From the NCBI GenBank assembly GCA_013813435.1, contig JACCRS010000216.1, positions 1 to 47,203 of the forward strand: a stretch of 47,203 nt of DNA. Reading direction: 5' to 3'. The position numbers and the translations under genes are program-made. The notes below the pieces were generated by a model, which saw only the letters and a program-made list of their open reading frames with translations, ran no database searches and was not told where the DNA came from. This DNA comes from Gemmatimonadales bacterium (GTDB taxonomy: Bacteria; Gemmatimonadota; Gemmatimonadetes; Gemmatimonadales; GWC2-71-9). Below are positions 9,385 to 17,571 of this stretch, piece by piece (position 1 is the first letter of the stretch; each line of letters begins with the position of its first letter).

Positions 9385-10109
9385 TCGCCGCCTGCGATCC
9401 GACGCTGCCGCCTCTGCGCGGCCAGATGGAGATCGGGCAGGACGGTTATGGCGTCTTCGTCGGAGGTCCAGCACTCAACGGCGACCTTTACGCGGTCCGG
9501 CCCGATGGTGGGCCACCGGTTCGAATCACTTTCACCAACGTCGCCGAGCTGTGGCCCGCGCTCTCGCCTGATGGCGGGGGGCTGGCATTTCTTCGAGGCA
9601 CATCGCTGCGTGACTCGACGCCGGCGACGGTCTGGCTGATGAACCTGCTGAGCGGTGCCGAGCGGGAGATGGCGCTTCCCAGGGGTGCCGGGCCGCCGGT
9701 CAGGGTAGGCTGGGAGCCGGGTGGGAGCTCATTGATTGTATCCACCGCGGATGGATTCTACCGGATCAGTACACCCCCGGCGGCGCCCGATGCGCGCCCG
9801 GTCCCGCCCCCGGAACGGGCAGAGGCCGAATCGAGCCTGGCGGTGCTGTTGGGAGATCCGGTATTTGCCGGCGTCGTGCGGTGCGAGAACGCCGCTGATC
9901 TCTGCGTAAGCGGCGACAGTGGCTCCGCGCTACTGGCCCGCGGGGCGCGCGACCCGGTGCGGTGGGGTTCGGACTCGGTCGGGTTCTTCGTTGGCGACAA
10001 TTTCGAGATTCGCCCGTTGCGTGCCGGACGCCCGCGCCGGCTGACGTGGTCCAGGCCGCCGGAGCGGCCGCGGGAGATGACGTTCTTTTCTGGAAAGCGT
10101 GAGCGGTAA
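9276..10109 (+). CDS. Beta-propeller (TolB/WD40-like) lipoprotein; start uncertain (GTG 9276 or TTG 9357)
   Basis: LLLIAAC lipobox; VRPDGGPPVRITFTNVAELWPALSPDGGGLAFLR. Confidence 0.65.
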   Translation: MRSKKGCHLRYATAQGDKHFSRSPLTPLLFPLTLLLIAACDPTLPPLRGQMEIGQDGYGVFVGGPALNGDLYAVRPDGGPPVRITFTNVAELWPALSPDGGGLAFLRGTSLRDSTPATVWLMNLLSGAEREMALPRGAGPPVRVGWEPGGSSLIVSTADGFYRISTPPAAPDARPVPPPERAEAESSLAVLLGDPVFAGVVRCENAADLCVSGDSGSALLARGARDPVRWGSDSVGFFVGDNFEIRPLRAGRPRRLTWSRPPERPREMTFFSGKRER

Positions 10110-10141
10110 CTGCAAAGAGCGTGAGCGGTAGGCGGGAAAGG
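10099..10141. repeat. 7-nt periodic element B3 (purine arm)
   Basis: GTGAGCG GTAACTG caaagagc GTGAGCG GTAGGCG GGAAAGG. Confidence 0.65.
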
Positions 10142-10224
10142 TTGTCTCGTGCTCAGGTGACATGGGGGTAGCCCACCGGCTAGTTTCCGGCACTTTTCTC
10201 CTTTCCTCTCTCCCGGATTCGGTG

Positions 10225-11367
10225 ATGAAACTGCTGGTTCTCGGTGCCGGACTTCAGGGCTGCGCCTGCGCCTACGACCTCCTCCAGAATCCTGCCGTCG
10301 GTCAGGTGACCCTGGCCGACGTGAGACCGGTCAAGCTTCCCAAGTTTCTGGCGGGGGATTGGAAGGGGCGCTTGCGTACCATCCAGCTCGACGTCACCGA
10401 TGCCCCCGCCGTACGGGCGGCCTTCGAGGGCCAGGCGGCTGTGATGAGCGCCATCCCCTACTATTACAACGGTCCCATGGCCAAGGCCGCGGTAGAGTGT
10501 GGCTGTCACTTTTCCGATCTGGGTGGCAATACCGATATCGTGCTGGAGCAGAAAAAGTTGCATCAGCAGGCACTGGCCAATGGTGTGTCGGTGATTCCGG
10601 ACTGTGGCCTGGCCCCAGGGATGGTCAACATCCTGGCGGCGGAAGGGATTCGGCGGCTGGACCGTGCCGACAAGGTAAAGATATTCGTCGGCGGTCTGCC
10701 GCAGGCCCCGGAGCCGCCGCTCAACTATCAGATCGTGTACTCGCTCGAGGGGGCCCTCGACTACTACACTACGCCCTCCTGGGTGCTCCGGGGCGGCAAG
10801 CCGGTACAGGTAGATGCCCTGAGTGAGGTTGAGCCGGTTGAGTTCCCCTCGCCGGTGGGCACGCTGGAGGCATTTCATACTGGGGGCGGAATCAGCACAC
10901 TGCCGTTCGCCTACGATGGCAAGATCGACACCATGGAGTACAAGACCCTCCGCTATCCGGGACACGTAGCCATCATGCGGCCCATCCGCGAGCTGGGTCT
11001 CCTGGCCAACGAGCCGATCGAGGTGAAGGGGAATAAGGTAGCGCCCCGTGACCTGTTTATCGCCGCGGTCCATCCCAAACTGCACAAGCCTGAAGGCCGC
11101 GATCTCGTCGCGCTTCAGGTCCAGGTGACCGGGAAAACCGGCGCGAATCCTTCCCGCATCACCTTCCGGCTGATCGATTACTACGACGCGCTACATGGAA
11201 TCAGCGCGATGATGCGTACCACCGGCTACTCGCTGTCCATTACCGGCCAGATGCAGGTAGACGGCCGGGTGAAAGCCAAGGGGGTTCACACGCCGGACGA
11301 GGCCATGCCCTTCGGTGAGTACGTGTCCGAGCTGGCCCGGCGGGGGATCAGGATCGAAGAGTTGTGA
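10225..11367 (+). CDS. Saccharopine dehydrogenase family / L-lysine dehydrogenase-like oxidoreductase
   Basis: MKLLVLGAGLQGCACAYDLL Rossmann start, DVTDAPAVRAAFEGQAAVMSAIPYYYN, DCGLAPGMVNI. Confidence 0.85.
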   Translation: MKLLVLGAGLQGCACAYDLLQNPAVGQVTLADVRPVKLPKFLAGDWKGRLRTIQLDVTDAPAVRAAFEGQAAVMSAIPYYYNGPMAKAAVECGCHFSDLGGNTDIVLEQKKLHQQALANGVSVIPDCGLAPGMVNILAAEGIRRLDRADKVKIFVGGLPQAPEPPLNYQIVYSLEGALDYYTTPSWVLRGGKPVQVDALSEVEPVEFPSPVGTLEAFHTGGGISTLPFAYDGKIDTMEYKTLRYPGHVAIMRPIRELGLLANEPIEVKGNKVAPRDLFIAAVHPKLHKPEGRDLVALQVQVTGKTGANPSRITFRLIDYYDALHGISAMMRTTGYSLSITGQMQVDGRVKAKGVHTPDEAMPFGEYVSELARRGIRIEEL

Positions 11368-11463
11368 AATTGTTGTCAACGTTCGCTGCGCTCAGTATTA
11401 CACCGATGGGGAACCTCCCCACTCGTGAGGGTGTTGTAGCAGAGTTCGTGTAACGGAGACGGG

Positions 11464-12000
11464 ATGCTGGACTTCAAGGCACTGTGGGACAAATCGCTAA
11501 GTTTCGACTCGTTCGTCGCCTCCTGTAAGGCCGAGCACTGCGGATTATGGCAGGGGATACGGAGGCTGGCGCGGATTCCCGATTGGGCGCTTGCCGCCGT
11601 GCCGGCCAACGCCGGGCGCAAGCTGCTGGTGATTGTCGAGGATTGGTGCGGGGATGCCTCGAACACCGTTCCGATCATCGCGAAGCTGACTGATATGGCA
11701 CCCGGGCTCGAGCTTCGAGTGATCCTGCGAGATGAAAACCCGGAGCTGATGGATCGATATCTGACCAACGGATCGCGCTCGATACCCATCGTGATTGCGC
11801 TGGACCACCAGTTCCAGGAGATCGGCCACTGGGGTCCTCGCCCGACTGAGCTCCAGGCCTGGGTGATGGCAAACCGGGGCACCACGCCCAAGGCCGAGCT
11901 CTATCCTCAAGTTCGAAAATGGTACGCCCGCGATCGGGGGGAGACCACCCTACGGGAGGTGCTGGAGGCCGCTGGGTTGCCGGCTGAGAAGGTGGCGTGA
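11464..12000 (+). CDS. Thioredoxin-like family protein (single-Cys WCGDAS motif)
   Basis: KLLVIVEDWCGDASNTVPIIAKL...SRSIPIVIALD. Confidence 0.75.
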   Translation: MLDFKALWDKSLSFDSFVASCKAEHCGLWQGIRRLARIPDWALAAVPANAGRKLLVIVEDWCGDASNTVPIIAKLTDMAPGLELRVILRDENPELMDRYLTNGSRSIPIVIALDHQFQEIGHWGPRPTELQAWVMANRGTTPKAELYPQVRKWYARDRGETTLREVLEAAGLPAEKVA

Positions 12001-12024
12001 AGGAAAGCCGCTCACGTCTTTATT

Positions 12025-13218
12025 TTAGAACATCCACCCGCTCCCCACCGAGTAGTTGAAACCGTCCGGCCCGCCCGCGAAGTTGAACGTGAAGATCGAC
12101 GAACGCAGGATCCGGAGTGCCACTCCCCCCCCGCCGCCGACTTTCACACCGTCAGTCGTCAGCTTGAACGACTCCCCCTCGAACACCCGCCCCGCGTCGA
12201 CAAACCCGAGCAGCGTTATGGCTCCCAGGTCGCCGAATGGCAGCAGATCGTGACGCACCTCCAGATTGCCTAACATCACGTGCTTGCCGGCAAAGCGTCC
12301 GGTGTCGAAGCTGCGGTGGGAATACTGCCCGCCTAACACCGGTATCTGGTTCTCCCAGGCCGGCAGATAATATCTGGCGTTGAGAGTGGGATCGCCGCCC
12401 ATTCCCGAAGCGGCAAGGCGGGCGGCGACAACTGTTCCCTCCCGAACCGATAGGTATCCCCGCAGCACGCCGTACAGCCGGGTGTACCCATCGTTGCCGC
12501 TTCCGACCTGGGCGCCGGCCTCGAACAGAAGCCCCTGGTGGGTGTTGAACTCGTTATCCCGGGTGTCGTATACCAGAGCAAGTCGAGCGGAGACATCGGT
12601 CTCCCTGAGCTCGGTGCCGAAGTCGCTCCTGAAGAGCGAGGGCTGGGGAAGTGTGGAGAAGCGGGTCCACTCGACATTCGCCAGTAGCGCGGCCTGCCAT
12701 GGCCCGCGCAGTCGGCGAGAGGCCTCCACTTTTCCGCCGTAGCGGACGCGCCGGACCCGATACAGAAATGGCTGCTCCGGGGTCACCGCCTCGTCGTTTT
12801 CTACCGTCTCGTTGCCGAGCCCGAAATATCCGAAGCGTGCTTCCCTCACTGCTGCACCGAGTGCGTTGAACCGCCAGTTATCCCAGAGCTGTGGAGCGCG
12901 GAATCTCACGGCGACGTGTCGGCTGCCCCGGTGGGTGATGCCGGCATCGGCTGTCAGGGCGGCATTGGTGGTAACCCGATCATCGTACTCGGCCGGTTGG
13001 AAGTGATGTACCCGGAATGCCACCACCGGCCCGTCATTGGTGCCACCCGTCAGATAGGGGAAGTAGCTGGTTCGCCAGGGAGAGTATGGGACCGGTTCCT
13101 CCGTTGTTTCCGAGGTGTCGAGCGTGACCGGCTCGGGAGTGTCCGTAGCTGAGGGGACCTGGGCGCTTAGCCGGACCGCGAGGACCAGTGCCGGCAGAAG
13201 CAGAGCAGTCAGCCGCAT
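12025..13218 (-). CDS. BamA/TamA-type outer-membrane beta-barrel protein
   Basis: VYDTRDNEFNTHQGLLFEAG, GGQYSHRSFDTGRFAGKHVMLGNLEVRHDL, C-terminal aromatic residue. Confidence 0.8.
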   Translation of the reverse strand: MRLTALLLPALVLAVRLSAQVPSATDTPEPVTLDTSETTEEPVPYSPWRTSYFPYLTGGTNDGPVVAFRVHHFQPAEYDDRVTTNAALTADAGITHRGSRHVAVRFRAPQLWDNWRFNALGAAVREARFGYFGLGNETVENDEAVTPEQPFLYRVRRVRYGGKVEASRRLRGPWQAALLANVEWTRFSTLPQPSLFRSDFGTELRETDVSARLALVYDTRDNEFNTHQGLLFEAGAQVGSGNDGYTRLYGVLRGYLSVREGTVVAARLAASGMGGDPTLNARYYLPAWENQIPVLGGQYSHRSFDTGRFAGKHVMLGNLEVRHDLLPFGDLGAITLLGFVDAGRVFEGESFKLTTDGVKVGGGGGVALRILRSSIFTFNFAGGPDGFNYSVGSGWMF

Positions 13219-14243
13219 CAGGCGCGCCTCGGGTAGAGATAGGCGGTGTCTCGCAGAGCGCCAACCCGGCCATCATGCGCCGCGAAGGTCGCGGGATAGA
13301 TCGAGGCTGAGCCGAGGTCGCCCCTCTTGTTTACGGCGTAGAAAGAGATATTGAACGATGGACGGCCGTTTTGGAGGAGCCGGGGCGGGGTGAGCTGAAC
13401 TACCCGCTTCAGCGTTTCCAGGCACGCATCGGTCGGCTTGAGTCCCCGGCGCATACCCTCCACGGTGAGAAACCCGCCGCACGCCGTGATGTTCGCCTCG
13501 CCTCGTCCAGTCGACCCGGCGGCTCCCACGTCGTTGTCCGTGTATTGGCCGGCACCGATTATGGGCGAATCGCCGGCCCGGCCCGGAATTTTCCAGGCCA
13601 GCCCGCTGGTGGTGGTAACCGAAGAGATTTCGCCCTTCGGGTTTACCACGTTGAGATTGATCGTACCGGTCGGTCTTGTTGGGAGCGGCTCGTTCTCCGG
13701 AACGTTGAGCCAGTCATCGTCGGCGCCTCGGTTGGCGCGCCATCTGATCCAGAGTTGGCGTGACTCGGGTGTCAGCAGGTCTTCCTCCTTGAAACCATAC
13801 GAGAGCGCGAACCGCTTTGCCCCTTCTCCGACCAGCATGACGTGGTCGGTGTACTTGAGCACCAGCCGAGCCACCTCGCTCGGGGTCTTGATCCCTTCGA
13901 GCGCCGCGACCGCGCCGGCTCGCCGGGTGGGCCCGTGCATGCAGGACGCGTCCAACTGCACCACGCCGTCCTCGTTGGGAAGACCGCCGTAGCCCACTGA
14001 GTTGTCGCTGGGGTCGAGCTCCTGAATCTTCACGCCTTCTATGGCGGCGTCGAGGGTGTCGGTTCCCTCCAGCACCAGCTCCATGGCTCGAAGCACCGCC
14101 GGCAGTCCGTTGCTGGAGCTCACCGCTGCCGGTCGGATTGCGCCGCGAAGGATTATGGCCGGAGAAATGGACGGTAACACCACGGTAGCCGCCGCAACGC
14201 CGCTCGCGCCGATGAAGGTGCGGCGAGAAACCGGCAGTGACAT
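13218..14243 (-). CDS. N4-(beta-N-acetylglucosaminyl)-L-asparaginase-like Ntn hydrolase, Tat signal
   Basis: SRRTFIGASG Tat motif; TGTINLNVVN...GLAWKIPGRAGDSPIIGAGQY. Confidence 0.9.
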   Translation of the reverse strand: MSLPVSRRTFIGASGVAAATVVLPSISPAIILRGAIRPAAVSSSNGLPAVLRAMELVLEGTDTLDAAIEGVKIQELDPSDNSVGYGGLPNEDGVVQLDASCMHGPTRRAGAVAALEGIKTPSEVARLVLKYTDHVMLVGEGAKRFALSYGFKEEDLLTPESRQLWIRWRANRGADDDWLNVPENEPLPTRPTGTINLNVVNPKGEISSVTTTSGLAWKIPGRAGDSPIIGAGQYTDNDVGAAGSTGRGEANITACGGFLTVEGMRRGLKPTDACLETLKRVVQLTPPRLLQNGRPSFNISFYAVNKRGDLGSASIYPATFAAHDGRVGALRDTAYLYPRRA

Positions 14244-14354
14244 GAGGAAAAGCCTCCACTGGCTGTTTAGGCGCCAGGCGGCGCCACGGGGATTTAGAAC
14301 CGCCGTGAAGCTAAAGTCAACCGAGGGGGCGCGCAGTCAGAAAGAAATGGTGAT

Positions 14355-14391
14355 CCAACGCACAGCACCTTGATCCCGGCTTTCTATACTT
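14355..14391 (+). promoter_or_regulatory. Promoter-like bipartite motif copy 1 (CCAACGCACAGCA-N17-TATACTTG)
   Basis: Same motif and spacing as 14614-14650. Confidence 0.35.
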
Positions 14392-14396
14392 GGCCA

Positions 14397-14573
14397 CAGT
14401 GGAAGTGCGGATGGACGGCGACCTGCGAGACGTCCGAAACAGCCCTGAGTCCCCTGCTCTGCGGCCGGATGAGCTGTCTAACCCAAGTTTCCGCTGCTTC
14501 TCCCATCACTACCCCCTTCTCTATATATCTCGCCGGGAACGGGCCTAATCGCCCGTTCCACCCGCCTTCTTTT
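14397..14573 (+). ncRNA. Candidate ~175-nt small RNA between promoter-like motif and intrinsic terminator
   Basis: Local helices GGACG/CGTCC (14413-14417/14431-14435), ACAGC/GCTGT (14439-14443/14473-14477), GAAG..GCGG/CCGC..CTTC (14402-14410/14491-14500); terminator hairpin 14536-14559 then T-rich tract. Confidence 0.3.
14536..14573 (+). terminator. Intrinsic terminator-like hairpin
   Basis: GGAACGGGC-ctaatc-GCCCGTTCC perfect 9-bp stem, followed by acccgccttctttt. Confidence 0.5.
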
Positions 14574-14613
14574 GAGAGCTCTTGGCTGCTGAACTCGCTC
14601 CCAGTCGTGTGAC

Positions 14614-14650
14614 CCAACCCACAGCAGCGAGTACTCACCAATCTATACTT
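14614..14650 (+). promoter_or_regulatory. Promoter-like bipartite motif copy 2, upstream of the 14746 CDS
   Basis: CCAACCCACAGCA-N17-TATACTTG. Confidence 0.4.
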
Positions 14651-14745
14651 GCGACGTCTGTGCATTTCAGGCTACCGGCCGCTTCGATTTCTACCGGCCA
14701 TCCTCGAGATCGGCATCCGACTCAACCACACGGGAGATCACGACC

Positions 14746-15225
14746 ATGCCACGAGGCGACAAGTCGTCCTACACCAGCAAGCAGAAGCGGCAAGCCGAGC
14801 ACATCGAAGAAGGCTATGAGAAGCGGGGTAGTTCACGTCGCCAAGCAGAGCGGCGCGCCTGGGCAACCGTGAACAAGGAAGACGGTGGCGGCAAGAAGAG
14901 CGGCTCTGGAAGGGGAAAGAAGAGCACCAAGAGCTCTTCCCGTAAAGGAGGCAAGAAGGGTGGGGCTGCCTCGGGATCGAGGTCCAAGGCCTCGGGCTCG
15001 AGGTCCAAGGCCTCGCGCTCCGCTGCCGCACGCAAGGGCGCCGCGACACGGCGCAGGAAAGCGGCAAGCAGTGGACGCAAGAGCAGCGGAGCCGGCCGTA
15101 AGAAGAGCACCGGAGGATCTCGCAGCAGGTCCACAGCGAGCTCTCGCAGCCGATCGACCTCGGGCCGGAAGAGCAGTGGCAGCAGCCGCAGCAGAAAAAG
15201 CAGCAAGAAGAGCTCGCGCCGCTGA
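14746..15225 (+). CDS. Small basic protein: conserved N-terminal domain plus long Lys/Ser/Arg-rich histone H1-like tail
   Basis: MPRGDKSSYTSKQKRQAEHIEEGYEKRGSSRRQAERRAWATVNKEDGGGKKSGSGRGKK..., then SRSK/GRKSS repeats. Confidence 0.8.
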   Translation: MPRGDKSSYTSKQKRQAEHIEEGYEKRGSSRRQAERRAWATVNKEDGGGKKSGSGRGKKSTKSSSRKGGKKGGAASGSRSKASGSRSKASRSAAARKGAATRRRKAASSGRKSSGAGRKKSTGGSRSRSTASSRSRSTSGRKSSGSSRSRKSSKKSSRR

Positions 15226-15260
15226 TACGGTAGTTCGGTCAGCGGTAACCGGCGAAAACA

Positions 15261-15300
15261 GCAAAGGGCAGCTTCCAAGTAGAAGCTGCCCTTTGCTTTG
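15261..15300. terminator. Bidirectional intrinsic terminator between convergent genes
   Basis: GCAAAGGGCAGCTTC-caagta-GAAGCTGCCCTTTGC perfect 15-bp stem. Confidence 0.8.
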
Positions 15301-15314
15301 ATGAATAGCTGCGC

Positions 15315-15959
15315 TCACTCCCCCATCTGGCCCAAACCCAGGAGGGGAATGCCGATGCCGAGAGAGAGGTGGATGTCATTCTGGGTCTTTTTCTCATCCG
15401 CCGGCCCGAAGCCCGGGATCTCTGCCTTCGGCTTGTAGATATAGTCCTCGGCACTGAGCTGGAGCCGGAGCAGGTTTCCCAGGCGAAACCTCGCCGACGC
15501 GCCGAACGTGCCGCCTACGTCCGTCTTTTCCTCCACGTTTTCGTAGAAGTCACCACTGCGGTTGATGACGCCCACCCCTCCAGTGATTACGAACGCAACC
15601 GGGCTGGTGTAAGGCACCAGCTGGAAGCTGACCCGGCCGCTTCCAGTAAACACATTCGCGTCCAGACTCTGATCGCCGAGTCCTGATGCAGTGAGCTTGA
15701 GGTCGCTGGGTGCATAGGCACCGGTGAACTCGAGCCCCAGCCGCCGGCTGAGAGCCACTCCCACACGTCCCCCGAGCGTGATGCTCACTTCCTGCTTGAA
15801 TTCCTCACCGCCGGCAGCCCTGACCAGCTCGGTCGTCGGGATGTAAACACCGATGTTGGGAGCGAAGCTTATCCCCTGAGCCGTCAGCCGATCCGCCTGA
15901 GCTACGAGCAATATGCCACCCACCAAAACGGCACGACCCAACCACGCGCTGCCACGCAT
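15315..15959 (-). CDS. Outer-membrane beta-barrel protein
   Basis: Signal peptide; ISFAPNIGVYIPTTELV; alternating beta strands. Confidence 0.65.
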   Translation of the reverse strand: MRGSAWLGRAVLVGGILLVAQADRLTAQGISFAPNIGVYIPTTELVRAAGGEEFKQEVSITLGGRVGVALSRRLGLEFTGAYAPSDLKLTASGLGDQSLDANVFTGSGRVSFQLVPYTSPVAFVITGGVGVINRSGDFYENVEEKTDVGGTFGASARFRLGNLLRLQLSAEDYIYKPKAEIPGFGPADEKKTQNDIHLSLGIGIPLLGLGQMGE

Positions 15960-15997
15960 TGTGCCTCCACTTGGGAATGAAGGAAATAGGGCGGCTC

Positions 15998-16357
15998 CTA
16001 CAGCTTAAGCTTGATATCGATATTAACCAGAACTGATGGCTCTGCTTCTTCGAAGAACACCCGGTCGCGCACCGTCCGGATCACCATTCTTTGAAGCGGA
16101 CCCTTACCCTTGCCCCGGCCGTTGTTGCCCCGCCGGAAGTAAATCACCTGTGTGGCTCCTACGCGCTCCACGCGCACTACATAATATCCTTGCTCGATCA
16201 GCACGGCACGGCTCACTCGAACAGCCTTGTCGCTCGACACTGCATAGTGCTTGTCTTTTCCCTTGGCCTTGCCCTGGGCATGTGCCGGTGCGGCAGTGAA
16301 GCCGAACAGGACGAGAACCACGAGACCCATCCAGAGCGTGTGGCGAGCAGCGAACAT
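15998..16357 (-). CDS. Small exported basic protein of unknown function
   Basis: Signal peptide MFAARHTLWMGLVVLVLFGFTAAPAHAQ; internal start chosen. Confidence 0.55.
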   Translation of the reverse strand: MFAARHTLWMGLVVLVLFGFTAAPAHAQGKAKGKDKHYAVSSDKAVRVSRAVLIEQGYYVVRVERVGATQVIYFRRGNNGRGKGKGPLQRMVIRTVRDRVFFEEAEPSVLVNIDIKLKL

Positions 16358-16554
16358 GGGACCTCCTCTTGGCGCATGGGTGGGGGGACAGCCTCGGAGG
16401 TCCCAAAGCAAGAACCATGCAGAGGCTATTCCGCGCCGCGCGTTCGAAGGTTGAGCTTGTAAGTCACTGCTATATAGGGGTAACCAACGGATGTTACAGG
16501 CGAGGATTCAGAGCTCTGATGGGAAAATGAGTGGAGACGGGTGGTCTGCGGTCC

Positions 16555-17571
16555 TCAGCTTTCTCGACGCACGTCTCGGGCTGGCTTGTCGTCTCGCAGG
16601 CCGAGGAAACGAGGGTGGCGCAGCAGTCCGGCGGATGTCCACTCGGAGAACCCGATCTCGGCTACCAGCTCGGGGCTGACCCACTGAATTTCGCCGGCCG
16701 GCTTGGGTCCCTCCAGGAAAGGCGAGGTGGTGCGGTGAAGCGGAGCCAGCAGGGTGTGCAGAAGCTCGAGGGTCCTGCGATCATATCCGGTGCCCACCTT
16801 ACCCGCGTAGCGCAAAGCCTGCCCTGAGCCCTGCCAAGGGGCGTAGTGACCCACCAGCAGCGCACCGAGTCGCTCGCGCGATCCCTGTGGCGCAGTGTAG
16901 CCGCCGATGACCAGCTCCTGGCGGCGCAGGCACTTGATCTTGAGCCAGTCAGCCGAGCGCGCGCTCACGTAACGCGAATCCGCTCGCTTGGCCATGATTC
17001 CCTCCTCCTCCCGAGCGCACGCCTTTCGAAGCATGGCCGCGGCTCCGGTGGTCTTGTAGCGGCTAAGCCGCAGGACATCATCAAAGGTGACGACGTCCTG
17101 CAGGACGGCTTTCCGCTCGAGCAGCGGCAGACCGGTAAGATCGAGGCCGTCGAAGTACATGCAGTCGAACAGGTAGAGGTACACCGCAACCTGGCTGCGC
17201 CGGGCGCGGACGGGGTCTCGCAACTGCATGCGCTGCTGCAGCCGGGCGAAGCTGGTAATGCCGCGTTTCTCGTCAAAGGCTATGATCTCGCCATCGAGCA
17301 CCGCCTCGCCGTTTACCGACCCGCTCAAGGCTTCCACCAGCTCGGGATAGGCATCGTTTAGCGGCTTCCGATTACGAGAATAGATTCGTACGGAACCGGG
17401 GCTGACATAGATCAACGCCCGCACTCCGTCCAGCTTCGGCTCGTATACCCACTTTCCCGAAATGGGCAATTCCTCGGAGAGCGTCGCCAGCATGGGCGGA
17501 AGCCAGGCGGGAATGGCACGGCGGCGGAGACCTGCTGCTGCAGCTGGGGCAGTGGTCGAGGGGCGAATCAT
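16555..17571 (-). CDS. ligD: ATP-dependent DNA ligase (stand-alone LigD-type ligase domain)
   Basis: EPKLDGVRALIY (motif I), SADWLKIKCLRRQELVIGGYT; ATG 17571 overlaps upstream stop. Confidence 0.85.
   Translation of the reverse strand: MIRPSTTAPAAAAGLRRRAIPAWLPPMLATLSEELPISGKWVYEPKLDGVRALIYVSPGSVRIYSRNRKPLNDAYPELVEALSGSVNGEAVLDGEIIAFDEKRGITSFARLQQRMQLRDPVRARRSQVAVYLYLFDCMYFDGLDLTGLPLLERKAVLQDVVTFDDVLRLSRYKTTGAAAMLRKACAREEEGIMAKRADSRYVSARSADWLKIKCLRRQELVIGGYTAPQGSRERLGALLVGHYAPWQGSGQALRYAGKVGTGYDRRTLELLHTLLAPLHRTTSPFLEGPKPAGEIQWVSPELVAEIGFSEWTSAGLLRHPRFLGLRDDKPARDVRRES

Noticed and set aside
10180-11085. Long antisense ORF (301 aa) opposite the saccharopine dehydrogenase-like gene
   Set aside because: No recognisable motifs; typical high-GC shadow ORF. 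The same applies to 1842-2768 (-), 23306-23953 (-), 32746-33819 (-) and 44570-45292 (-).
14814-15278. Antisense ORFs opposite the Lys/Ser-rich gene (14814-15278, 14833-15318)
   Set aside because: Leu/Arg/Pro-rich low-complexity translations are complements of the K/S/R-repeat coding strand.
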